Below are positions 9,669 to 17,558 of a DNA stretch of 64,000 nt, piece after piece; within the stretch, counting starts at the first letter, position 1, and every line of letters starts with the position of its first letter. The notes beneath the pieces were generated by a model. It worked only from the letters and a program-made list of their open reading frames with translations, was not told the DNA's origin and ran no database searches. The position numbers and the translations under genes were made by a program. This stretch comes from Hymenobacter sp. 5317J-9 (GTDB taxonomy: Bacteria; Bacteroidota; Bacteroidia; Cytophagales; Hymenobacteraceae), in contig NZ_CP095050.1 in NCBI RefSeq assembly GCF_022921075.1, positions 1,116,001 to 1,180,000 on the forward strand, written 5' to 3'.

Positions 9669-9679
9669 GCGCGCTGGGC

Positions 9680-10054
9680 TCACCACTTCTTGAAAATCAC
9701 ATACACGGCCGCCACCAGCAGCCCGAAGCCCACAATGTGGTTCCAGCCCAGCTTGTCGGTTTTGAACACAAACACAGCGCAGAGGGTGAACACCGTGAGC
9801 GTGATGACTTCCTGAATGACCTTGAGCTGAAACAGGCTGAACGGCCCGCCGTTTTCCTCGAACCCCAGCCGGTTGGCCGGCACCTGGAAGATGTATTCGA
9901 ACAAGGCCAGCCCCCAGCTCACCAGAATAACGCCAAACAGCCCCAGCTTGGCAAACCAGGCCATTTTTTTGAACAAGTGCAGGTGCCCGTACCAGGCAAA
10001 CGTCATGAACAGGTTGGAAATGGTGAGCAGCAACAGGGAATAAACGCCTTTCAT
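9680..10054 (-). CDS. DUF486/DMT-type small membrane protein
   Basis: A 124-residue integral membrane protein with four hydrophobic segments: a first helix after MKGVYSLLLL, a second around KLGLFGVILVSWGLALFEY, a third near VIQEVITLTVFTLCAVF and a last ending VAAVYVIFKKW. The motif FEYIFQVPANRLGF is typical of DUF486 proteins, which are related to drug/metabolite transporters. The substrate is unknown. The start is the ATG at 10054; the longer frame upstream overlaps the divergent potassium channel gene and is not needed. Confidence 0.88.
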   Translation of the reverse strand: MKGVYSLLLLTISNLFMTFAWYGHLHLFKKMAWFAKLGLFGVILVSWGLALFEYIFQVPANRLGFEENGGPFSLFQLKVIQEVITLTVFTLCAVFVFKTDKLGWNHIVGFGLLVAAVYVIFKKW

Positions 10055-10156
10055 GGGTGAAAACAGGAGGTAAGATGGGGATGATACGCACACTACGTGT
10101 GGTTGAGCTTTCTGAACCATGCCCTTCTTTTGCTTTCTCAACTTGGCCTCTTCTGC

Positions 10157-11074
10157 ATGCGCACCCTCGACCCCGGTATTGGTGAAAAGTTCTCGCGCCG
10201 CACCAAGCGCGCCATCAACCACGACGGCTCGTTCAACGTGCGCCGCCGCGGCGGCCCGCACCGCCACGACCCCTACCAGTGGCTTACGCGCATGGACTGG
10301 TGGCCGTTCATCGGCTTGCTGGTGCTGTTTTTCAGCGTCCTGAACGTGGTGTTTGCCCTCATCTACCTCGCCCTGGGCCTCGAAAGCCTGCCGGGCGTGA
10401 TGGCTCCGCGCGGCTGGTGGCAGGATTTTTTGAGCGCACTGTTCTTCTCTATCCAGACGTTTACCTCGGTGGGCTACGGGCACGTGTACCCGGCCACCAA
10501 CGGCTCAGGCTTCGTGTCGAGCATGGAGGCGTTGGTGGGCGTGCTCACGTTTGCGTTGGCCACGGGCTTGCTCTACGGGCGGTTTTCGCGGCCCACGGCC
10601 CGCATCTATTTCAGCCGCACGGCCATCATCAGCCGGCGGGCCGATGGCACGCCCTGCCTGCAGTTCCGCATCGCCAACCAGCGCTCCAACGTGCTGATTG
10701 ACCTGCAGGCCCGCGTGCTGCTCAAAACCGTGCACGAAACCACCAACGACCAAACCTACGCCCTGCTGCCGCTGGAGCGCAACGCCGTCAGCTTCTTTCC
10801 CCTGAGCTGGACGCTGGTGCACGACATCACGCCCGAGAGCCCGCTCCACGGCCTCCAGCCCGCCGATTATGAGCGCCTCGGCGTCGAAATCATCATTCAG
10901 CTGAAAGGCTACGACGACACCTTTGCGCAGGACGTGCACGCCCGAAACTCCTACACCCACGACGAGATAGAGTGGCACCGCCGCTACATCCGCGCCTACG
11001 AAGTCAACGACGACGGCATTGCCGTGCTCGACCTCGACCTGCTGCACAGCACCCAGCCGCTCGGCAATGAGTAA
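10157..11074 (+). CDS. KirBac-type inward-rectifier potassium channel
   Basis: A 305-residue channel subunit. Residues 48-72 form the outer helix, the pore helix and selectivity filter lie at 95-108 (FTSVGYG), and the inner helix spans about 123-142, followed by the GRFSRP turn. The C-terminal half is the cytoplasmic immunoglobulin-like beta domain of the Kir family (PCLQFRIANQRSN, LVHDITPESPL, GYDDTFAQDVHARNSY). Tetramers conduct K+. The start MRTLDPG is chosen since the slide-helix region DPYQWL follows at normal distance; GTG at 10097 would add 20 residues of hydrophobic sequence not usual in the family. Confidence 0.93.
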   Translation: MRTLDPGIGEKFSRRTKRAINHDGSFNVRRRGGPHRHDPYQWLTRMDWWPFIGLLVLFFSVLNVVFALIYLALGLESLPGVMAPRGWWQDFLSALFFSIQTFTSVGYGHVYPATNGSGFVSSMEALVGVLTFALATGLLYGRFSRPTARIYFSRTAIISRRADGTPCLQFRIANQRSNVLIDLQARVLLKTVHETTNDQTYALLPLERNAVSFFPLSWTLVHDITPESPLHGLQPADYERLGVEIIIQLKGYDDTFAQDVHARNSYTHDEIEWHRRYIRAYEVNDDGIAVLDLDLLHSTQPLGNE

Positions 11075-11140
11075 ATGAATAAAATGGCAAACGCGAAAGT
11101 GCCTCAATTCAGGCATTTTCGCGTTTGCCGGTTTACTCAT
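11067..11140. terminator. Bidirectional hairpin between convergent genes, running into both stop codons
   Basis: A 19-base stem (GGCAAACGCGAAAGTGCCT at 11086-11104 against 11111-11129, one G:T mismatch) closed by a 6-base loop. Outside it, ATGAGTAAA (11067-11075) pairs with TTTACTCAT (11132-11140), so the extended stem reaches the ends of both reading frames. It should stop transcription from either side. Confidence 0.75.
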
Positions 11141-12110
11141 CGTGCCCCGGCGCCGACACCACCGGCTTGGCCGCGGCTTCCTTGGCTTCGCGCTCCAGGC
11201 GCTGCTTCTCGGTTTCGGAAGGCGTGCGCGGCAGCTGGCTCAAATCGGGCGAGCCGCCGTCGACCCAGCAGGTAAACCAGAAGTCGCCAATCAGGGCCGC
11301 GGCGTAGCGCATCTGGCGCTCTACCTGGCCATTCAGGCGGGCGTGGTAAGCCTTGCTGAACTCCCGCGAATACGTTCGCACGGTGTTGTTGCCGCGCTGC
11401 TCGTAGCCGAACTTTTGGTCGCCGGCTGACTGGGCCGTCAGTTGCCGCTCAAACAGCAGCACCGAATCGACGGCCGCGTGCGAACGAATGACGGCCGCCC
11501 AGATGGCGTCCGTGGGATTGTCGAGGTATTCGGCCTTGCCCGAAAACAGGTCGTAGTCGGCGCTCAGCAGCTCGGGCAGCCGCGACTCCCACAGCCCGTG
11601 AATGCCGCGCTGGCCGGTGAGCTGGCCGTTGTAGTTGCGGGTGGTGTGCAGCGGCACGCAGGCGTCGGCCACGTAGTGCCCCATGTCGGCCGAGAGGCGC
11701 AGAATCCGGTCCGTGTCCTTGGCCTTGAAGGCGGCGGTGAGCTGGTTTTTCATGGCCACCACGTTCCAGGGCACAATGCCGTGGCGCTGCAGCGAGTCTT
11801 CGCCGTAGCGGGCCACGGCATCGGCGTATTTGCGCGGCAGCTTGTACTCGGCGCTGTCGCCGTAGCGGTCCACGTCCAGGAAGTGCTTGGGAGCCTCGTC
11901 GGGCACCACGGTGCGGCGCGAGTCGGGCCGGGTGGCGTTCACCGTGAGGTACTCAATATTGGCTTTGTAGAAGCCTATCATGCCGGGCGGCAGCGTGTAC
12001 ACCGCCAGCCGGTTCAGCAAGCGGTGACCGAAAAAGCCCCAAGCCTGCGCCCGGTAGGCCACGAGCAGCAGCGGCAAACAAATCAGCAGGAAATAACCGG
12101 ATTTTTTCAC
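11133..12110 (-). CDS. Secreted zinc-dependent phospholipase C / S1-P1 nuclease-like protein
   Basis: A 325-residue protein with a signal peptide ending QA and a mature start WGFFGHRLLNRLAVY. In the S1/P1 nuclease and zinc phospholipase C fold the N-terminal Trp and a following His bind zinc, and further ligands appear here: HFLDVDRYG, the DMGHYVADACVPLHTTRNYNGQ segment with its HxxxD and H residues, and a later HGLWESRLPEL. It shares the WGxxGHR start with the nuclease at 62707. I chose the GTG at 12110 because the ATG 30 codons upstream lies inside a palindromic repeat and would place a non-hydrophobic stretch before the signal peptide. Substrate not certain. Confidence 0.82.
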   Translation of the reverse strand: MKKSGYFLLICLPLLLVAYRAQAWGFFGHRLLNRLAVYTLPPGMIGFYKANIEYLTVNATRPDSRRTVVPDEAPKHFLDVDRYGDSAEYKLPRKYADAVARYGEDSLQRHGIVPWNVVAMKNQLTAAFKAKDTDRILRLSADMGHYVADACVPLHTTRNYNGQLTGQRGIHGLWESRLPELLSADYDLFSGKAEYLDNPTDAIWAAVIRSHAAVDSVLLFERQLTAQSAGDQKFGYEQRGNNTVRTYSREFSKAYHARLNGQVERQMRYAAALIGDFWFTCWVDGGSPDLSQLPRTPSETEKQRLEREAKEAAAKPVVSAPGHDE

Positions 12111-12164
12111 GGCTAACAAGGTACGAAGCCGGGTGCTACAAATTCGTGAAATCAGTACAAAATA

Positions 12165-12263
12165 GTCATGCCGAGCGCAGCCGAGGCATCTCGCGGGCAA
12201 CAGTAATCCAATGGTCAGGATTAACTACCGTCCACGAGATGCCTCGGCTGCGCTCGGCATGAC
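12165..12263. repeat. Palindromic repeat element, copy 3
   Basis: Perfect 29-base arms (12165-12193 and 12235-12263) around a 41-base loop with AATCC/GGATT inner pairing. The arm sequence has GAGGCATCTCG where other copies have GAAGCATCT. It lies between the deformylase and the phospholipase-like gene. Confidence 0.9.
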
Positions 12264-12281
12264 GTTCAATTTTCGCCCCGC

Positions 12282-12890
12282 TTAGCGCCGCCGGCCGTCG
12301 CCGGCGAACTTCATGCGGTAGTCGTGCTTCACGTCGCCCTTGCTGATGCGCGCCAGCTTGCCCTTCAGCAGCTGCTTCTTGAAGCCCGACAGCTTATCGG
12401 TGAAGAGAATGCCCTCCAGGTGGTCGTACTCGTGCTGAATGACGCGCGCGGCCATGCCCGAAAAGGCCTCCTCGTGCACCTGGCGGTTTTCGTCCTCGTA
12501 GCGCAGCACGATGTCGGCGTGGCGCGTCACTAGTTCGCGCACGCCGGGAATGCTCAGGCAGCCTTCCTCGAAGCCCCATTCCTCGCCGGTTTCGCTCACC
12601 ATCTGCGGGTTGAGGAAGGCGCGCTTGATGCCCTCTTCGGGCACTTCGCCTTCTTCCAGTTCGGCTAGGTCTTCCTCGTCCAGCTCCACCATGGGCGTGG
12701 TATCAATCACAAACAGGCGCACGGCTTTGCCTATTTGAGGCGCCGCCAGGCCCACGCCATTGGCCGAGTACATGGTTTCGTACATGTCGTCAACCAGCCG
12801 CTTGAGCTCGTCAGCGGGCAGGTCGGCGGGCAGGTTTTTGGCTTTGGTTTTCAGCACGGGGTCGCCGATGGCGACAATGGAGTAAATCAT
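12282..12890 (-). CDS. def: Peptide deformylase
   Basis: A 202-residue enzyme removing the formyl group from the initiator Met of new proteins. The three family motifs are intact: GVGLAAPQ (45-52), EEGCLSIPG with the metal-binding Cys111, and QHEYDHLEG with His153, catalytic Glu154 and His157. An acidic insertion (about residues 68-87, DEEDLAELEEGEVPEEG) between motifs is typical of Bacteroidota enzymes. It follows ruvX on the same strand with a 114-base gap that contains a decayed palindromic repeat. Confidence 0.98.
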   Translation of the reverse strand: MIYSIVAIGDPVLKTKAKNLPADLPADELKRLVDDMYETMYSANGVGLAAPQIGKAVRLFVIDTTPMVELDEEDLAELEEGEVPEEGIKRAFLNPQMVSETGEEWGFEEGCLSIPGVRELVTRHADIVLRYEDENRQVHEEAFSGMAARVIQHEYDHLEGILFTDKLSGFKKQLLKGKLARISKGDVKHDYRMKFAGDGRRR

Positions 12891-12910
12891 GGTATTAGGG
12901 ACTATATGGC

Positions 12911-12982
12911 CGTCATGCAGGGCACAGCATCTTGCCCGCCGCCACTACTCTATTAGGATGCTTCGCTTCGCTCCGCATGACG
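12911..12982. repeat. Palindromic repeat element, decayed copy 4
   Basis: The right arm (AGGATGCTTCGCTTCGCTCCGCATGACG type) is intact, while the left arm CGTCATGCAGGGCACAGCATCTT lacks several bases of the usual arm, and the loop is short. It reads as a degenerate or deleted member of the same family, in the ruvX-def gap. Confidence 0.7.
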
Positions 12983-13004
12983 TTTTTTCAAACAACTAAA
13001 CAGG

Positions 13005-13430
13005 TTACACTTCCCGCATCAGCGGCGATTCGAGAAAGGACTGCAAAATTAAGGTGGCACTGATGCGGTCCACGGTGGCTTTGTCGCGGCGCGCCTTCTG
13101 GCCCAGGCCGCCGGCCAGCATGGTGGCGTGGGCCATGCGCGAGGTAAACCGCTCGTCGAGCTCGTGCACGGGCACATCGGGCAGCTCGCGGCGCAGCGTG
13201 CGCAGCAGGCCCACCACGGCACTGGTCACGTCGGTGGGTTCGTTGAGCAGCGTGCGCGGCATGCCCACCACCACGGCGCGCAACGGCTCGCGCTGGTGGT
13301 AGGCCTTCACGTACGTCACCAGGTCTTTGCTATGAATGGTATCGAGCGGCGAGGCAATCAGGCACAGCGGGTCGGTGGCGGCGAGGCCGACGCGCTTGTT
13401 TCCATAGTCGATAGCGAGAATACGGCCCAT
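13005..13430 (-). CDS. ruvX: Putative Holliday junction resolvase RuvX (YqgF)
   Basis: A 141-residue RNase H-fold protein. It begins MGRILAIDYGNKRVGLA, with the first catalytic Asp, and has VVGMPRTLLNEPTD in the middle, the LDERFTSRMA motif with the catalytic Glu, and a C-terminal DKATVDRISATLILQSFLE where the last acidic residue sits. Members of this family process 16S rRNA 5' ends and have been reported to cut Holliday junctions. Length is usual. A promoter with both elements lies 50-77 bases upstream. Confidence 0.95.
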   Translation of the reverse strand: MGRILAIDYGNKRVGLAATDPLCLIASPLDTIHSKDLVTYVKAYHQREPLRAVVVGMPRTLLNEPTDVTSAVVGLLRTLRRELPDVPVHELDERFTSRMAHATMLAGGLGQKARRDKATVDRISATLILQSFLESPLMREV

Positions 13431-13479
13431 GTGCCCGGGGTGCTGATGCGGAAAGGAGACGGCCGCCGCGGCCGCGGTG

Positions 13480-13507
13480 CAAAGATACGGCAGGGGGGAG
13501 GGCTCAA
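13480..13507 (-). promoter_or_regulatory. Bacteroidota-type promoter for ruvX
   Basis: On the minus strand TTG (13505-13507), 17 bases, then TATCTTTG (13480-13487), a match to the TAnnTTTG -7 element. The start codon is about 50 bases downstream. Confidence 0.55.
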
Positions 13508-13565
13508 TCCGAAACCTGGCCGTGGTCGTACCTGCTGACCCGCCCGACGCTGGCCCCGGAAAACT

Positions 13566-13844
13566 TCATATTCAGCGTGATTTCACCCGGGCTCATCGAA
13601 TGCTTTTCAATGACGACTATGTAAAGTACCAAATTGCATTGTCAAATAAGATGCACTTAAGCACGATTTATAATTGCAATATCCCGTAGATGTTAACCGT
13701 TTATTTGCTTTTTGAACTTAATTTACTGTATTTATTAAAGAAAATAGCTTTTCCCTATGCCTTTTGCATGGTGGCTAAGAAAGTTTCAATAGTTTTGATT
13801 TCAACTTACGATTTATTCTATACGCTAACTTCTATACTCTATTA
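13566..13844. other. AT-rich gene-free island between ruvX and the S41 protease
   Basis: About 280 bases with roughly one-third GC in a window that is otherwise above 60 percent. It has poly-A/T tracts and no convincing gene; the one 70-codon frame across it has no family character. It must carry the promoter of the S41 protease gene. I see no DnaA-box cluster or long repeat. Confidence 0.7.
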
Positions 13845-15521
13845 ATGTCTGCTACCTCTCCCGACGTTCCGGAACGTGCTCGGCTGGCTGCCCCTCGGCG
13901 GCTGCGCGGGTGGCTGCGGCAGGGCGCGTTGCTCACGCTGGCCATGGCCTGCGGCGTGCTGGTGGCCAACAACCCTTTCCGGCCCTCGTCGGAAAATCCC
14001 GACGCCACGGCCCGCGGCTACCTGCGCTTCAAGGAGATTCTGAGCTACGTGGACCGCGACTACGCCGACTCCGTCGACACCGAAGGGCTGGCCGATTACG
14101 CCGTGGTGCAGATGCTGGAAAAGCTCGACCCGCACTCGGTGTACATTCCGGCCCGGGAGCGCGACAAAACCGACGCCTTCCTGCAGAGCGACTACGACGG
14201 CGTGGGCCTCGAATTCAACCTCTTTCGCGATACCGTGACGGTGGTGGCCCCGCTCAGCGGCGGCCCGGCCGAGCAGGCCGGCGTGCAGCCCGGCGACCAG
14301 ATTCTGAGCATCGCCGGCAAGCGCGTGTCGGGCGCACACCTGACCACGGCCCGCCTCACCGAGCTGCTGCGCGGCCCCCGCGGCAGCAGCGTGGCCGTGG
14401 AGCTGCGCCGCCGGCACCTGGGCCAGTCGCTGCGGCTGAGCATTGCCCGCAGCCGCATCACCAACTCCTCCATCGACGCGGCCTACTTGGTGGATGACCA
14501 GACCGGCTACATCAAGGTGAGCCGCTTTGCCTCGAATACTTACGACGAGTTCAAGGCCGCGCTGGTAGACCTGCGTCGGCAGGGCCTCACGCGCCTCGTG
14601 CTTGACCTGCGCGGCAACCCCGGCGGCTACCTCGACCGTGCCACTCGCCTGGCCGATGAGTTCATCGCCGGCTCGCGCAAAATCGTGTACACCGACGGCA
14701 AAGGCGAGCAATACGACTCGCAGACCTACGCCAAAGTGGCCGGCGAATTTGAGGAAGGCGCCTTGGTGGTGCTCGTGGACGAAGGCAGCGCCTCGGCCGC
14801 CGAAGTGGTGGCCGGCGCCCTGCAGGACCACGACCGCGCCATTCTGGTGGGCCGCCGCACCTTTGGCAAGGGCCTCGTGCAGCAGCCCATTGCCCTGAGC
14901 GACGGCGGCGAGCTGCGCCTCACCATTGCCCGCTACTACACGCCGGCGGGCCGTTCCATTCAGAAGCCCTACGGCGCCAATTACGCCGAATACAGCGCCG
15001 ACGTGGCCAACCGCGCCGCCCGCGGCGAGCTGCAGTCGGCCGACAGCGTGAAGTTTGCCAAAGGCCTGCGCTTCCGCACCGACCACGGCCGCACGGTGTA
15101 CGGCGGCGGCGGCATCATGCCCGACGTGTTTGTGGCCCGCGACTCGGTAGCCCACTCTGCCTACTTCACGCAGCTGATGAGCCACGGCGTGGCCCGCGCT
15201 TTTGCTCTGAACTTCTACCAGGCCCACAAAGCCGAGCTGGAAGGCCTGCGCTTCGAGCAGTTCAACGCCACCTTCCGCATCTCAGACACGCAGCTGGTGA
15301 GCTTGGCTGCCCAGGCCGCGCAGGACGGCGTGAAGGCCGATGCCGGCACCGTGCGCCGCTGCGCTGCGCTGCTTCGCAACCAGCTGAAAGCCTATATTGC
15401 CCGCAGCGCCTACGGCACGGTGGCCTACTACACGGTGCTGCGCGAGCAGGACCAGGAGCTGCAAAGTGCCCTGCACGCTGTGAGCGACAGCTCGGCACAA
15501 CTGGCGCTACTAGGGAAGTAG
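13845..15521 (+). CDS. S41 family C-terminal processing peptidase
   Basis: A 558-residue protease. An N-terminal basic stretch is followed by a single membrane anchor (about residues 24-42, LLTLAMACGVLVANN), which puts the rest in the periplasm. A PDZ domain follows (about 105-190, GVGLEFN...GPAEQAGVQPGDQILSIAG), then the S41 core: GYIKVSRF, LDLRGNPGG, the nucleophile Ser in DEGSASAAEVVAGALQ (about 316) and the general base Lys in GRRTFGKGLVQ. The C-terminal 200 residues are the helical extension usual in Bacteroidota CtpA proteins. Likely cleaves periplasmic proteins near their C-termini. Confidence 0.95.
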   Translation: MSATSPDVPERARLAAPRRLRGWLRQGALLTLAMACGVLVANNPFRPSSENPDATARGYLRFKEILSYVDRDYADSVDTEGLADYAVVQMLEKLDPHSVYIPARERDKTDAFLQSDYDGVGLEFNLFRDTVTVVAPLSGGPAEQAGVQPGDQILSIAGKRVSGAHLTTARLTELLRGPRGSSVAVELRRRHLGQSLRLSIARSRITNSSIDAAYLVDDQTGYIKVSRFASNTYDEFKAALVDLRRQGLTRLVLDLRGNPGGYLDRATRLADEFIAGSRKIVYTDGKGEQYDSQTYAKVAGEFEEGALVVLVDEGSASAAEVVAGALQDHDRAILVGRRTFGKGLVQQPIALSDGGELRLTIARYYTPAGRSIQKPYGANYAEYSADVANRAARGELQSADSVKFAKGLRFRTDHGRTVYGGGGIMPDVFVARDSVAHSAYFTQLMSHGVARAFALNFYQAHKAELEGLRFEQFNATFRISDTQLVSLAAQAAQDGVKADAGTVRRCAALLRNQLKAYIARSAYGTVAYYTVLREQDQELQSALHAVSDSSAQLALLGK

Positions 15522-15522
15522 C

Positions 15523-15594
15523 GTACCCCCAAGCTGTGCTTGGGTTGAAATCGTTGGCCCTCGCTCTGTCCGCGCCCAGGCTCGGCTGGGGGTA
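15523..15594. repeat. Imperfect inverted repeat after the S41 protease gene
   Basis: GTACCCCCAAGCTGTGCTTGGG (from 15523) and CCCAGGCTCGGCTGGGGGTAC (to 15594) are inverted with several mismatches and a loop of about 30 bases. It does not have the U-run of a factor-independent terminator. Confidence 0.55.
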
Positions 15595-15671
15595 CAATGC
15601 GCGGGTACGTGTTTTTCGTAACTTCACGGGCCCAACCGCAGGTCAGCGCAAGCTAATCCCACCCCTGAATT

Positions 15672-16877
15672 ATGTCGTATTACCACCGCCTCGGCCAGAT
15701 TCCGCGCAAGCGCCACACCCAGTTTCGCCAGCCCGACGGCTCCCTGTATTCGGAGCAGCTGGTGGGCACGCTGGGGTTTCACGGCGTGTCGTCGCTGCTC
15801 TACCACGTGCACCCGCCCACGCAGATTAAGCACGTGGGCGAGCCCAAGCCCTACTCGCCCAAGCTGCTGAAAGACCGGCCGCTGCAGCCCGAGCACCTGC
15901 GCACGCTGGCCCAAACCACCACCGGCGGCGACTACCTGGCCGCCCGCCAAACGCTGCTCGGCAACGCCGACGTGACCATGAGCATCTGCAACCCCACGGA
16001 AAAGCAGATGGGCTACTACTACAAAAATGCCCAGGCCGACGAAGTGATTTTCGTGCACGAAGGCCGCGGCGAGCTGTGGAGCCAGATGGGCAAAGTGGCC
16101 TTCGAGCCCGGCGACTATGTGGTGGTGCCGCGCACCATCATTCACCAGCTGCACTTTGAGGAAGGCCCCGTGCGACTGATGCTTGTGGAGTCGTTCAGCC
16201 CCGTCGAAACGGTGCGGCGCTACCGCAACCACTTCGGCCAGCTGCTGGAACACTCGCCCTACTGCGAGCGCGACATGCGCCCGCCCTCCGAGCTACTGCC
16301 CCACGACCAGCCCGAGGGCGACTACTTGGTGCAGGTGAAGAAAGAAGGCATGCTGCACCAGCTCACCTACGCCCACTCGCCCTTCGATGTGGTGGGCTGG
16401 GACGGCTATTTCTATCCCTACGCCTTCAGCATCCACGATTTTGAGCCCATCACCGGGCGCCTGCATCAGCCGCCGCCCGTGCACCAGACGTTTGAAGGGC
16501 ACAACTTCGTCATCTGTTCCTTCGTGCCGCGCCTGTTCGACTACCACCCGCTCAGCATTCCGGCGCCCTACAACCACGCCAACGTGGATTCGGACGAGGT
16601 GCTGTACTACGTGGCCGGCAACTTCATGTCGCGCAAGGGCGTCGATTTGGCGTCGTTCACCTGGCACCCCACGGGGCTACCGCACGGCCCGCACCCCGGC
16701 ACCGTGGAAGCCAGCCTCGGCAAAAAGGAAACCCACGAGCTGGCCGTGATGGTCGACACCTTCCGCCCGCTTTACCTCACCGAGGCGGCGCTGCCCTACG
16801 TAGACGCCCGATACCCCATGAGTTGGAACCCCGGCTTCGTGCCCGACCCGCCCCGCTCGGCCGACATGATGGACTAG
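15672..16877 (+). CDS. hmgA: Homogentisate 1,2-dioxygenase
   Basis: A 401-residue cupin-fold Fe(II) dioxygenase that opens homogentisate to maleylacetoacetate in tyrosine/phenylalanine breakdown. Recognisable parts are the N-terminal MSYYHRLGQIPRKRHTQF, the cupin strands EVIFVHEGRGELWSQMG and FEPGDYVVVPRTIIHQL, and the C-terminal iron site region PYNHANVDSDEVLYY followed by TWHPTGLPHGPHPG, which supplies the His/Glu/His ligands. It is slightly shorter than animal enzymes but usual for Bacteroidota. No other gene of the pathway is next to it in this window. Confidence 0.93.
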   Translation: MSYYHRLGQIPRKRHTQFRQPDGSLYSEQLVGTLGFHGVSSLLYHVHPPTQIKHVGEPKPYSPKLLKDRPLQPEHLRTLAQTTTGGDYLAARQTLLGNADVTMSICNPTEKQMGYYYKNAQADEVIFVHEGRGELWSQMGKVAFEPGDYVVVPRTIIHQLHFEEGPVRLMLVESFSPVETVRRYRNHFGQLLEHSPYCERDMRPPSELLPHDQPEGDYLVQVKKEGMLHQLTYAHSPFDVVGWDGYFYPYAFSIHDFEPITGRLHQPPPVHQTFEGHNFVICSFVPRLFDYHPLSIPAPYNHANVDSDEVLYYVAGNFMSRKGVDLASFTWHPTGLPHGPHPGTVEASLGKKETHELAVMVDTFRPLYLTEAALPYVDARYPMSWNPGFVPDPPRSADMMD

Positions 16878-16941
16878 GTCCGGTGGCTCGTCCGGAACTT
16901 CCGTCCTAACGTTTTTCGTATACCTTGTTCAATATTCACAC

Positions 16942-17472
16942 ATGACCATGAAAAGAGTCTTCCTCCTGGCGCCGCTGGTGCTGTTTCTGGCCCTGGTGGG
17001 CTGCAAGAAGATTGACCAACTGCTGACGTTCACCGTCGACACCTCGCAGAGCGTGGTTATTCCCGGACTGCCAGGCTCCACGCAGCTGCCCGCGCCCGTG
17101 ACCGTGACCACCAACTCGGCGGCTTCTTTCCAAAACAACAAGACCACCAAAGACAAGGTGAAGGACGTGTACCTCGAACAGATGGTGCTCACCATCACCG
17201 ACCCGTCGGGGGCCAACTTTGACTTTCTCGACAAGCTGGACGTGTACATCAACACGCCCAACGTGAATAACAAAATCCTGCTGGCCAGCATCAGCAGCGT
17301 GCCTCAGGGCACCAACATTATCAAGCTGACGCCCACCACCGCCCGCCTCGACGAATACCTGAAAGCCGAGACGTATGAATTGACCGTAGATTCGCGCTCA
17401 AACCGATTCAGTGCCAGTAACTTTACGGTGAAGGCTGATTCGCGCTTCAAGGTGACGGCCAACCCGCTCTAG
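16942..17472 (+). CDS. Putative lipoprotein
   Basis: A 176-residue protein not assigned to a named family. It has a lipoprotein signal: MTMKRVFLLAPLVLFLALVGC, with the lipobox LVGC giving Cys21; two Lys follow. The rest looks like beta strands (VYLEQMVLTITDPSG, LDVYINTPNV, YELTVDSRSN). The N- to C-terminal style resembles other Bacteroidota cell-envelope lipoproteins of unknown role. A second ATG two codons on (16948) could be the true start. A strong hairpin terminator follows. Confidence 0.75.
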   Translation: MTMKRVFLLAPLVLFLALVGCKKIDQLLTFTVDTSQSVVIPGLPGSTQLPAPVTVTTNSAASFQNNKTTKDKVKDVYLEQMVLTITDPSGANFDFLDKLDVYINTPNVNNKILLASISSVPQGTNIIKLTPTTARLDEYLKAETYELTVDSRSNRFSASNFTVKADSRFKVTANPL

Positions 17473-17498
17473 CGCGTTTTGCCCCAAGCACGCCCAAC

Positions 17499-17533
17499 AA
17501 AAAAGCCGGCCCCGCAGTGGGGTCGGCTTTTTT
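17499..17533. terminator. Bidirectional factor-independent terminator
   Basis: AAAAAAGCCGGCCCC, 5-base loop, GGGGTCGGCTTTTTT: a GC-rich stem with A-run and T-run on either side, between the lipoprotein gene and the convergent secreted protein gene. Confidence 0.9.
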
Positions 17534-17558
17534 TGTTAGGCGTCAAGACATTCGGTTC

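Noticed and set aside
13477..13689. A 70-codon plus-strand frame over the ruvX upstream region
   Set aside because: It overlaps the ruvX promoter and runs into AT-rich DNA; composition and residues do not look like a protein.
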